Assembly (NCBI GenBank): GCA_002943765.1
Contig: PQWQ01000040.1
Location: 62,001-126,000 of the forward strand
Length of the DNA stretch: 64,000 bases
Source: Psoroptes ovis
Lineage: Eukaryota; Arthropoda; Arachnida; Sarcoptiformes; Psoroptidae
Reading direction: 5' to 3'
Part shown: positions 34,874-44,832 of the stretch, one piece after another
How positions within the stretch are numbered: the stretch's first letter is position 1
Layout of the letters: each line of letters opens with the position of its first letter
Program-made: the position numbers and the translations under genes
The notes under the pieces: model-generated
Told to the model about the DNA's origin: nothing
Databases searched by the model: none
What the model saw: only the letters and a program-made list of their open reading frames with translations

Positions 34874-36814
34874 AAAATTTACAAATTGAAAGCTCTACTG
34901 GAATTTAAATACGACAAAAATTTGTTTAATTGTTCAACAAATATTGACACAATTTTAGTTATCATATACATGATGATAGCATAAATCAAATCAATGTATC
35001 AACTTTTACAATTTGATCAATCATTTGATTGATTATTGATTGATCTTATCATCATTTGATGATAATCTAATGATGATTCAATTCGATGATAAGCCAGTAG
35101 AAATATGTCAAATATTTCCGGCATTCAATTCCATTGGTAAACAATGGAATTGATTTGTCGTCAAATAACTTGACAATTATCAATTCAAACATAAATGAAT
35201 CCGATTCCAATCAATCGAGATTATCGTGAATCTTCAAAATCACGAGTAGTTATGATGACCGGAATCACAATTAGCGCAATTGATCGATGATCAATCAATC
35301 AATCTACGAGCAACAGGTGTTGATCTTGGAATTTCGAATGAAGGATTGAATTCAATTCAAAATTATCAGTAAAAATTTGAAATTTCTTCACTGAATTACT
35401 CATAGTTTAAGGTTCATTATTCATTCAGAAAACAAAGGGTTATTCATTTCTCATGTATTTAATAGTCAATTCAACCAACAACCATTTGCGCAAGGTTTGC
35501 GCAAATCAAGATGTTCACAACTCTTTCAAGACACATACAGCCACACAGAGACACATATACCAACAATAACTGGAGCAATTAAACCTTTGATTGATTCATT
35601 CGACGAAGAAAACCAAATTTAATTGCAGTTTCTAAGACTGCAAAGGTAATTTAAGAGCTTCGGGAATTCTTCCGGAATTTTTTGCTTCTTCAAACAAACA
35701 TTTTTTATGGTCTTAACCCTTTTAAAATTAACCAAATTCCGGTTGCGAGAATTTATGGCGAGTAATTTCAAATCAAAGGTTTTTTCTTAGGTCGTAAACT
35801 TGATCAGGGGTAATTATTTGGTTCAAATTTGATGCTTTTTTGTTGAAGCTTCAACAGGCTTGTTGCGCATCAATTGCGCCAGTTAATTTCACTGGTTTTA
35901 TGTGTGTGTGGCTGCAATTATCATTTGAAATCGTTATTTCACCAGTTTTTATGTGAAATTCATTCAAATTTGAATTTGAATTTGATTTAATTGAGCGAAC
36001 TAAATTTAAATGAACATATAAAACACCAGCTTACACACAGACAGAGATCCACACACACTTAATGACCCGTAATTATGTTTTTTGAAAGCTTTCTGAAGTT
36101 GTAATAAGTAATCATCGTCATCATCATCATAACCCTTTTATACGTTTTTTTACATGTGTTTTCTGACTATAACCTGTTGAATAAATCATGTTGAACATCA
36201 GTAATTGAATTTGGCGAACAACACGAGGATTCCTTGACGAAATTTGCCGGAAAATTCACAAATTTCTTAGGGAATTTTCAATGAATCACCATGGATCTTG
36301 TAGAATTCATTCATCCATAGATTTTGAATTGAAAATTTGAATATAATTCAATCTAAATCTATGAATATATGCAGCCATATGTGCACATGAATACCAACAC
36401 CCATAGACTTATAAATTAATAGAATTTCTCGATGAAAAATTCTCACACACAAATCATATATACAAAAAATCAATCAATCAATCAATCATAACAAAAATCA
36501 ATGATCATCGAATACTATTATTAGATCGATCACCATAAATTAATAGGCATTGATCCTTTAACAACACTGAATTCAAATCGACAAATGAACACATGCGACA
36601 GCTAAAACAGCCACAACTGCAGCAACATATATGAACATTTACTATTTAAAAAAACTCTCACAAATCAGTTCATTTGTGGTGTTCAATCAATCAATATATG
36701 GATTGATTAATTGATTAATAATCAATCGAAATAATTGAAATTAGAAATTTTAGAAGTCATTTCTAATTCAATTTTGATTAAAATTAAATTAAAATTTCGG
36801 TAAAGATTGCTTAC

Positions 36815-36938
36815 CTTTATTATTTGAAATTTTCCGTTTAAGATTTCCAATTAAAGATTTTCTGGTTTTGAATTTAATTTTAATTGTATTTTCATCATCG
36901 TATTTTACCATCGGTTGTCCAAGCGTGTTTTCTTGTAC
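36815..36938 (-). other. exon-like open frame of unknown gene
   Basis: On the minus strand, TTGTATTTTCAAAG precedes a 124-nt open frame (VQENTLGQPMVKYDDENT..., then IGNLKRKISNNK) that ends at a good donor, GTAAGC (36814-36809). It is more mixed in composition than its surroundings. It could be an upstream exon of the Sox transcript or of an unrecognised gene. I do not recognise the peptide. Confidence 0.25.
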
Positions 36939-37399
36939 CTTTGAAAATACAATGATTGTAAATATCATTGTATGATTCATATTGAATGTGAAGCATTCAC
37001 TGAATTTCAAAGCAGCATTCATTCAATGATTGAACACACACATACATGCAAACATATAAGAAATTCATGATTTTAAATTAAAAAAATCAAAATCAAATGA
37101 AAAACATTGGAATTTCGGGTGGAGATTTTATATTTTAAATTCGTTTGATTTCGTCGTTGATTGTGACGGCAGTTCGGCTGTTGTTTTTGGCCGTTTTTGC
37201 TTATGGTCATCGATGATGATTATCATTGAATGTGATTCAATCATCATTATTTTTGTTGTTGTTGTTTTTGCACTTAATCATTATGATAATCATTATTAAT
37301 TTAAATCAATCAAATCAAATCGAATCAAATCAATAATTGGAGGGAAATCGACAAAGAAAACAAAAGGAATGAATTTCTTTTGTTTACGGTGACGCTGGC

Positions 37400-37406
37400 G
37401 CCATCT
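37400..37406 (-). promoter_or_regulatory. AGATGGC site in GGCGCCATCTGTGG
   Basis: It lies about 90 bp past the RpL36A poly(A) signal. The AGATGGCGCC core resembles fly CTCF and YY1/Pho sites. Function is inferred only. Confidence 0.25.
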
Positions 37407-37491
37407 GTGGATGGTGATTCGAACTAAAATTGATTTCTATTCACAAAGTACGTCTTCAATTTTTTTTTTTGATAGATTTGAATTAAACACA

Positions 37492-37497
37492 TTTATT
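37492..37497 (-). terminator. poly(A) signal AATAAA of RpL36A
   Basis: Canonical hexamer on the minus strand 62 nt after the RpL36A stop codon, followed by a T-rich stretch when read on that strand. Confidence 0.6.
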
Positions 37498-37558
37498 TCA
37501 TCATTTTAAATCGATGTTATTACAAAATACAAGGAAAAGAATGACAAAATTTCATATA

Positions 37559-37876
37559 TTAAAATTGAATCATTTGTCCTTTACGTTTCTTATCGCCACC
37601 AATTTCAAAATGTTTACATCTTTTAATCGGGATTTGTTTACGTGTTTTACATTCAGTACATTCCATACGCAAGACGATTTTCTTGGTTGTTTTAGCTTTT
37701 TTCCGTAGGATAGGTTTCGATTGTCCACCAAAACCTTGTTGTTTACGATCATATCGGCGACGTCCTTGTGCAGCACTTGATTCTTTACCTTTTTTATATT
37801 GGGTCACTTTATGCAATGTATGTTTCTTACATTTACCTTTACAAAAGGTACGACGTGATTTTGGGACATTAACCAT
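37559..37876 (-). CDS. RpL36A: 60S ribosomal protein L36A / L44 (eL42)
   Basis: A complete 105-residue eL42, a zinc-binding protein of the large ribosomal subunit near the E site. It starts MVNVPKSRRTFC and carries the hallmark GRRRYDRKQQGFGGQSKP and RMECTECKTRK blocks, ending FEIGGDKKRKGQMIQF. Putative zinc ligands are C12, C16, C73 and C76. The first pair is spaced C-x3-C, where fly and human proteins as I recall them have C-x2-C. Pro55, in the GQSKP loop tied to cycloheximide sensitivity in yeast, is present. The coding part has no intron. A 62-nt intron (37960-37899) lies in the 5' leader, with donor GTAAG and acceptor TTTTACAG. Family length is 105-106, so it is intact. It is followed in tandem upstream by RpS15A. 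Confidence 0.97.
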   Translation of the reverse strand: MVNVPKSRRTFCKGKCKKHTLHKVTQYKKGKESSAAQGRRRYDRKQQGFGGQSKPILRKKAKTTKKIVLRMECTECKTRKQIPIKRCKHFEIGGDKKRKGQMIQF

Positions 37877-37898
37877 GTTTATGTGTGAAGAAAGAATC

Positions 37899-37960
37899 CT
37901 GTAAAATACAAATCCATTAAGTTAATCAACGAATTAATCGAAAATACACAAAAAACTTAC
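37899..37960 (-). other. 5'-leader intron of RpL36A
   Basis: GTAAG at 37960 and ...TATTTTACAG ending at 37899 bound a 62-nt intron just before the start codon, a common arrangement in ribosomal protein genes. It is too short to host a snoRNA. Confidence 0.65.
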
Positions 37961-38009
37961 CGAAAATTCAAAATAAATTCTAAGACTTGAACAATAGCAC
38001 AAACACACG

Positions 38010-38061
38010 ACTGTTAAAGGAAATAGGAACAAGCTTTCGATATACGAATATGACACATGTG
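38010..38061 (-). promoter_or_regulatory. RpL36A promoter region: pyrimidine tract and CACATGTG
   Basis: On the coding strand, GTTCCTATTTCCTTTAACAG resembles the polypyrimidine (TCT/TOP) initiators of animal ribosomal protein genes. About 20 bp further upstream is a CACATGTG palindrome (in TGACACATGTG at 38051-38061 on the plus strand). RpS15A has a similar TTTTTTCCTATTTTACG upstream of its start. Start sites are not shown by sequence alone. Confidence 0.35.
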
Positions 38062-38346
38062 CTCTGTTGAAAAAAAAAATAAAAGTCGGCTATTTCGATC
38101 TAGGTGGATACACAAATCAAACGTGGATTTTTTTGAATTTTATCAATTTTTGATTGAATTATTTCATATTTCACCATTAATTCGAGATTAATCAGATGGA
38201 TTTGGGTCCTTGGGAATGGATATTTGAATAATTTCAAAGAAATTCAAAGGGTTTAGGCTCAATTGACCAGATATTCACCTGGAATCAACGAAATTCAATG
38301 CAAATCATACAAAAAAAAATGTATTTATTCGGATTTTTCAATTTTT

Positions 38347-38352
38347 TTTATT
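38347..38352 (-). terminator. poly(A) signal AATAAA of RpS15A
   Basis: The hexamer lies 64 nt after the RpS15A stop codon on the minus strand; a second copy follows at 38324-38329. Confidence 0.55.
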
Positions 38353-38415
38353 AGAATTTGTAAACAAAAAATAATCATTTTTGTCATTATTTATGATGGA
38401 TTATTGGTTATGTTA

Positions 38416-38881
38416 TTAAAAAAAGAAGCCTAAAATTTTTCCACCTAAATGTTTTCGACGAGCTTCTTCATGATCCATAATACCACCACTGGTCGTTAGT
38501 ACTAGATAACCGAATTGACGTGATGGTAGCAGATTACGGGTGTAGGATTCTAAATCTTTTAGCTGTACATCGAATCGTGGACTTATGACACCACATTTAT
38601 TTAATCGTCCAGTTAGATTGACAACAATCTTGCCGGCACGATGATCATCGACTATTTCAAATTCTCCAATGTATCCTATTTGGGGGGAAAGTCAAGAATA
38701 AAGGATAAGAACTCATTGAATTATTCATGGAATTCGAATCAAACATACCATGTTTAACCATAACATTTAAAAATTTGACAATAACTTTGGATGATGGTCG
38801 AATCAGTACTTGACGTTTGCCACGTTTTTCTGCATTATTTATTGATTTTAATGCATCGGCCAATACATTCATACGTACCAT
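38416..38881 (-). CDS. RpS15A: 40S ribosomal protein S15a (uS8)
   Basis: Two exons, 38881-38749 and 38675-38416, joined across a 73-nt phase-1 intron (donor GTATGT, acceptor CAAATAG). They give 130 residues, the usual family length. The product begins MVRMNVLADALKSINNAEKR and continues RGKRQVLIRPSSKVIVKFL, then GYIGEFEIVDDHRAGKIVVN, LTGRLNKCGVISPRFDV, ending GGIMDHEEARRKHLGGKI-LGFFF. The Gly in KHG-YIG is split by the intron. uS8 binds the central domain of 18S rRNA in the small subunit. It is intact, and lies just upstream of RpL36A on the same strand; with the 5'-leader of RpL36A in between, each gene probably has its own promoter. Confidence 0.97.
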
Positions 38882-40092
38882 GATTGATTCTTGTTAATGA
38901 ATTAATGATTTCAGATGAAAACAATTCAAAAAATTTCGTAAAATAGGAAAAAAAAATCGTGGATTAAATCATCAATTCAAACAGTCAACATACACATTGA
39001 GAAACGTGTAGGAAAAGGAAGACTATTTTGAATTTGAATGTTTTGATTTGATTTGTTTTTTTGCTTCTGCATTCATTTGTGTATATGCTGCCACACATAC
39101 AGAAAAAATAAAAGGTAGTAGCATTGCAAACAGTTGGCCGTTTTTTTCTGTTTTGTTGTTGATTAATTGAATAAGCAAAAAAAAGCGGCCATTCATAAAA
39201 GATAGGACGTAAAATTTTAAATTTTTTTGAAATTTTTTTCATTGTAATTGTTTTATTCGTGGATTGATTAATGAAATCAGAATGATCAGGAATCGAACCG
39301 ATTATCTGGCACTGTATGATCTAAGAATTTAATCTCAAAGATAAAAGAAAAAATTCTTAGAAAAGTTCCCAGAAAAAAAATTCAAAAACATTGTTTGTGA
39401 ACAGTACCCGAAAATTGAATGAAAACAATGGACAACAATAGTGTATATGTGTATTGTACATACATACATACATACATATTACATTTGAGTAAATTTTTAT
39501 GAGTCGCTATTTTTCGCCTCCTCCTCCTCATCATGACTGATTGAGTGTGTTGTGTTAACGAACCAAATAAATAATGGAGCAATAAAGAGCTAATAAGCAT
39601 GAGGAGGATGAAACGGAGGAAGATGAGGAGGAGGAGGAGTAGAAATATTATATGTGTATGTATGTATGTGTGTATGTTTATTTGTTGTAAATGTGTTTTG
39701 ATTGAAATTAAAATAATGAAAAATAATAATTGAAAATATTTATAATCAAAAATCATCATAAATTTTAAGTGAAATCTTAATTGAAATATTTTGATTATAT
39801 TGAAATTTAATTGAATAAAATTCAAACAAAATCCAAACAATTCATTCAAATGAATTGAGATATGAATTTGTATGAGCAATTCAATTCATATATTGTCATT
39901 CGTCAGACGATATTTGCCATTTGTGAAATTCATTAATCATAATTTGAAAACTAAAAAAAGAAAATATCAGCCAAAATAAAGTGTCAAACATTGACTTGAT
40001 TTGAATTTGAAATTCGACTCAAAAACCTTTGAATTTCAACGACAATTTTCTATTCATTTTCAAGAAAAACAATATTTTAAATAGAAGCGGCC
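38882..40092. other. intergenic region between divergent RpS15A and d4
   Basis: It should hold both promoters. A pyrimidine-rich stretch on the minus strand (TTTTTTCCTATTTTACG, near 38935-38955) may be the RpS15A initiator. 39460-39670 has (CATA)n and (GAG/CTC)n runs. A tRNA-B-box-like GGTTCGATTCC occurs on the minus strand near 39287-39300 without a foldable tRNA around it. Confidence 0.45.
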
Positions 40093-42919
40093 ATGTCGGC
40101 CGAAAATGATCGGATACAAATCAGCGATGAATTGGTTAATCGTTTGAAAAAGTAACTTTTTGTTTTTCATTTATTTTGAATTCATAATTAATGAATGATT
40201 CTTATAATTTCAGCTACATGAATGATCCAATGTACAAAGAAGCTGTGGAAAATTCATCAACATACAATGAACGGCTAGTGAAAGAAAGAAAATTACGTTT
40301 GCCATTTATTGATGCTCAAACTGGTGTTGCTCAGAGTATTTATTTATTCACATTTTTATCAATTTTCAATTAATTAATCAATTGTCTCATTTAACAGGTG
40401 ATTGTTATATATGGTCATCAAAACTAGATCGTATGCCTGGTTATCATCAGGCACAGCTATATTCATATCCAGCACGGAGATGGCGAAAAAAGCGGCGACA
40501 ATATTTGTTGAATGATAATTATTCAACATCGACAACCAGTTCGACATCGACCGCATCTTTGAAAGGACAATCAGATCAAATAAATTCGAATGATAATTCT
40601 GCATCAACGATTGTTGCTGCTGGCCAAAATTCTGGAGCTAATAATGGCAATGGAAATGGTGGTAATCGTACTGGAAACGGTGGTGGTAACAATGGTGGTG
40701 GGGGTGGATCCGTTCAAGATTTTTCAAATCTGAATATAAACAGTTCGAATTATAGCAGTAATTCGAATAACATTAGTAATAATAGTTCGAATATGAATTC
40801 AAACTCAAACATAATACCGAATGGTAATTGTTCATCATCATCATCATCAACAACATTGAATAATAATACCAATACAAATTCCAATTCTGCCTTGATCAAT
40901 GATCTATATGATGATTCAAAAGATTCATGGTTACGTTATGATGATGATGGTAGTATGGATTTAGCCGATAATAATAATTTAGATATGGATGATCAAGATT
41001 CTGAATATGATGATTATGAAGAATATAGTTCAAGGAAAAAGAAATCAAAAAGACAAATGAATTCATCATCGATATCATCCGCATCGACATTCACAACGCC
41101 AACATCATTGAAAAAGAAACGTTCCGAATATACTGATTCAGAAAAACCTTATCAATGTGAATTGTGTGGTGCACGTTATAAAACACGTCCAGGTTTATCA
41201 TATCATTATTCACATAGTCATCAAGATAATAATTCAAATAGTAATGGTGCATTATCATCATCATCAACAACAACAACAACCGGTAACAATGGTTCATTGT
41301 TACCTGATGAAGATTCGAATTTTTATTCGAATAATACCAATAAGATGACCATGCAACAGCAACATATGAGTAGTAATCATCATCATCATCATCCACATTC
41401 ATTACCACCGCAGCAACAACATAATTTACATCATAATCATCCACAGCTGCATCATAGTTTATCACAGTCTTCGAATTCGAATCATCATCATTCATTATCA
41501 CCGAGTCATTCTCATCATTCGCATCATCATTCACATCACCAACATCAACATAATCATCATTCACATCATCATCATCATTATTCATCGAATTCAACATTAT
41601 CATCGATGCTTCATGGATCGACATCGAATCATTTATCGAATAATACTGCAACAACACGTGGGGGTGGACAACAATTATCCATCGATGATAATAGTAATAG
41701 TAGTAATAATAATAATTCAACATCAAAAGATAAAAAAGGTAATGATTCAAATCAATCTAATAATTTTGATGATTTTGATTTTATTTTTGATTTTGATTTT
41801 TAATAATTTCAATAATTGAAAATTGATTCAATGAATTTGTTTTTTGCATGTAAATTGAATGAATATTTATTTATTTATTCACTCATTATTTTTGCCTGTG
41901 CACCTTTTAAAAATTCGATTCCAAATTTCTGATTCTATTCGATTTTTGCTCAAATTTTCTTCGAAATTTTCAATCATACAATCTATGACCTGTTACACAC
42001 ACGAACATCACAAACACGTACACTCATATACAAATGAATTATGCACGTAATTTTTATATGAAAATCGATTCATCGATATTCCCGATCGATATTTAATGCA
42101 TGACCATTTCTTTTTGATTTCTGGTATATTTTATATGATTTGATTGTTTGTAATGATGATACTTAATGTATGTCTGTGTTTGTATTGAATCTGTATAATT
42201 TTTTTCGTAGATAAAAATCAACAACAACAGTCGTCCAAATCTACACCAACAACTTTGATCGAAGCAACCACAGATAAACGAGCATCACCATCGAATTATT
42301 GTGATTTTTGTCTTGGTGATTCGAATGAAAATAAAAAAACACGAGAAGCTGAAGATTTAGTATCATGTTCGGATTGTGGCCGTTCAGCTCATCCATCTTG
42401 TCTGCAATTTACACCGACAATGATATTATCGGTGAAAAAATATCGTTGGCAATGTATTGAATGTAAATCATGTGGTATTTGTGGTACTTCGGATAATGAT
42501 GTAAGTATTTTCATTATTTGAAATCGATCAAAATTCCTTAATCAATTTCTCTCCAAATACAGGATCAATTATTATTTTGTGATGATTGTGATCGTGGTTA
42601 TCATATGTATTGTTTGAAACCACCGTTAAATGAACCACCTGAAGGTTCATGGAGTTGTCAAATATGTATAGAAGAATATCATCAGCCTAAATCCACTTCA
42701 TCATCATCATCATCGAATAACACTAAAATTGTATCGACAACAACAACAGCAGCAGCAGCAGCAACAACGACCACGGCGACCACTACATCGACAACATCAT
42801 CAGCGAATGCTTCGAATACAACGGCTTCGACAGCTGCCGCCACGGCCGCCGCCGCAACAAGCACAACGACAACAACGAACGCTAAATCACCAGCCACTGT
42901 TAAAGATGAAGTCAAATAA
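40093..42919 (+). CDS. d4: d4/DPF (requiem) family tandem-PHD protein, BAF45-type subunit of SWI/SNF
   Basis: Five exons: 40093-40151, 40214-40335, 40398-41738, 42211-42500 and 42563-42919, all GT-AG and phase-consistent, giving about 722 residues. Order of domains: requiem N-terminal domain (about 20-85) with RLPFIDAQTGVAQSDCYIW and YSYPARRWRKKRRQ; a long Ser/Asn/Gly-rich linker with an acidic patch; a C2H2 finger at 312-335 (YQCELCGARYKTRPGLSYHY; C314, C317, H330, H335); a His-rich linker; and tandem PHD fingers at about 536-655 (NYCDFCLGD, CSDCGRS, CIECKSCGICG, FCDDCDRGYHMYC). In the family the PHD pair reads acetylated or unmodified H3 tails for BAF-type remodelling complexes. The C-terminus is a Thr/Ala run. 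The linkers make it nearly twice the length of human DPF2. Reading through the exon-3 donor would stop at 41803 and give a form without PHD fingers. Confidence 0.93.
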
Positions 42920-43359
42920 TCATAATTATCGATGGTCATTGTACAATGTATCATAGATCGACAACGATACAATTCGGCCGCCCAAATACACATATTTATA
43001 TAGACACAGACACATGTTTCAATCATTTCAATTTACCTTAGAACTTTATTAATTTGAGAATTGTCACAAATCATTTTGTACAAATCAACTCTATTCGATG
43101 ATGGTCACTAAACACCACAGATAATCCACCATGATCATTAACCTTTTCGATTCGAATCGAATTCATCATTGATTAAATATACTTACCATACACACATTCA
43201 TACACATATATAAATATACAGATGTATACACGTGAATACATACCAATTAACATGATTCATTGATTCATCAAAATTTTCAATTTTTAAAATTAATGAAAAA
43301 AGAAAAAACAATCAAATTATTTTATTTATATAAATTATATATTTAATAATAATAATTAA

Positions 43360-43365
43360 AATAAA
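43360..43365 (+). terminator. possible poly(A) signal of d4
   Basis: AATAAA 441 nt after the d4 stop codon, in a very AT-rich stretch, so the match is weak on its own. Confidence 0.3.
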
Positions 43366-43433
43366 AATGTATTGAAAATCAATAATAATAAATATATAAT
43401 CGATTATATATTGGTTTTGATTGATTGATTTGA

Positions 43434-43439
43434 TTTATT
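43434..43439 (-). terminator. possible poly(A) signal of ribokinase
   Basis: AATAAA on the minus strand 114 nt after the ribokinase stop codon. Confidence 0.45.
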
Positions 43440-43552
43440 TATAAGTGTATGGATGTATGACTGTATAAATGTCTGTATGTTTATGTATGAATGTATGGTC
43501 ATATGTGTATGTATAAAGGGTCATATAAAAAATTATTGAAAATTAAAAAAAT

Positions 43553-44832
43553 TCAAAGAAAAAGCTCTTCAGGCAGTTCATGGCGATATGGATAACTATC
43601 TTGTGTACCTGGCCGTGTACAAGCAATCGATGCCATTATATTACAACGTTTAATGGTTTCTTCAATCGGTAAATTGGGATAATGTACAAGGTAATAGGCT
43701 AATGAACCCATAAATGCATCGCCAGCACCCTGTATAAAAAGGATTGAAAAAAGTAATTGAATCAAATTTTTAAGCCCAAACAAAACACATACAGTAGTAT
43801 CAAGTGGCTGAATTTTATTTGGTACTGGTATATGCAAGGCTTGATGACGATTAACATAAAGCGCTCCATTCGCGCCCATTGTCAATATAACTGATCCACA
43901 ACCTTTGTCGAGAATCATTTTACAAGCAATACGACAATCATCGATAGTATCGACACGTAATTTTGTCATCAGATTTGCTTCGGATTCATTAACACATAAT
44001 ATATCACATAATGGATATATGTGACCATTTTCCATTGGTCTTGGAAATGATGGTGCACCATTCACTAATGTTGGAACTAAACAATTCATGATAATTCATT
44101 GAAATTAATTCCATGTTAAATCCTATATTCAAAGGTACATACCTTTATGCTTTCGGGCCAATGTAAGCGCGGTGTGTAGTGATTCAGGTGTACATTCAAA
44201 TGTACTAACAAATAGACGACAATTTTGGAATAGATTATCACTTAATTCGGTGATTTCATTGGGCAATAAATGATTGGTAGGTCCAGGTACATAAACAATA
44301 TTATTATCACCTTTACGTGTAACGATTATGGATGCCGTACCGGTCATTAATGTTGGATGTAGGAGGATAAAATCTTTGGATACATTGTGTTTTTGAAAAT
44401 TTTCTAGCATTTCATTGCCGAATATGTCGTTACCAATCTGCAAATTCGTAAATGAAATCATTAAAACCATTCGAATCATGGAAATTTCAAAAAATAATCT
44501 TACTTTGGTCAACATTCGACATTCCAGTCCTAAACGGGCAGCCATTATACAAGCATTCGCTGCTTTACCACCGAAACCTTTACGGAAATTATTACCGACA
44601 AGTGTTTCACCAGGCTCAGGGAATCGATCAGCGTATCTATGGACAATTGAAACATTAAAATAATCAAAATCAATCATTGAGTAAATACATACGCAATCAA
44701 ATCCATAACTGATGCACCCATAAATGAACAAATAAGTGGTGATTTTCGATGATCATCGGCATCATTTTTCTGTTGATCATTATTATTAGCAGCAGTATCA
44801 GTACTATCGATATCCATTTTATTGTTGGTCAT
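43553..44832 (-). CDS. RBKS: ribokinase (PfkB family)
   Basis: Five exons: 44832-44693, 44636-44504, 44437-44143, 44076-43793 and 43729-43553, with introns of 56-66 nt and matching phases, giving 342 residues. The enzyme phosphorylates D-ribose at O-5 with ATP, feeding the pentose phosphate pathway and nucleotide synthesis. Visible motifs: SFMGASVMDLIAYADRFP at the first strand, the ribokinase sugar-binding signature GFGGKAANACIMAARLG (67-83), IGNDIFGNEML, and the PfkB signature 2 DTTGAGDAFMGS, with the catalytic Asp at 288. The DTT/GAGD join falls exactly on an intron. ATG at 44832 was chosen because TAA closes the frame 9 bases upstream; a second in-frame Met follows five codons later. An N-terminal stretch of about 30 Asn/Asp-rich residues is unlike compact ribokinases. 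Convergent with d4. Confidence 0.94.

Larger units (their letters stand above)
27872..37491. other. 9.6-kb upstream region, no convincing gene
   Basis: It lies between the Sox start and the RpL36A 3' end. It contains (CA)n tracts (28252, 30812), a poly(T) run at 29819-29840, (GCA)n near 29950-29980, a (CGAT)n run at 30368-30389, three family-2 MITE-like elements, one mariner-type MITE (33118) and GC-rich palindromes (32161-34113). It also has a cluster of CACGTG sites (31298-31474) and one exon-like frame at 36815-36938. It may hold the Sox promoter and 5' untranslated exons. Confidence 0.5.
42920..43552. other. convergent 3' ends of d4 and ribokinase
   Basis: A 633-bp AT-rich spacer. It contains AATAAA on the plus strand at 43360-43365 (d4) and on the minus strand at 43434-43439 (ribokinase), so the two transcripts may overlap at their 3' ends. 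Confidence 0.55.

Noticed and set aside
39281..39310. tRNA-like GGTTCGATTCC on the minus strand
   Set aside because: It resembles a tRNA B box, but the T stem mispairs, no A box lies at the right distance and no acceptor stem forms; at most a decayed tRNA-derived fragment.
39382..39879. 165-codon minus-strand frame between RpS15A and d4
   Set aside because: Composed of Ile/Leu/His/Thr runs from microsatellites ((CATA)n, (CTC)n) with no conserved motif.
41091..41750. 219-codon minus-strand frame opposite d4 exon 3
   Set aside because: A shadow of the His/Ser/Asn-rich coding strand; its Asp/Tyr/Val runs are the complement of CAT and AAT repeats.
42682..43026. 114-codon minus-strand frame opposite the d4 C-terminus
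   Set aside because: Val/Ala runs are the antisense of the Thr/Ala-coding ACA/GCA repeat.
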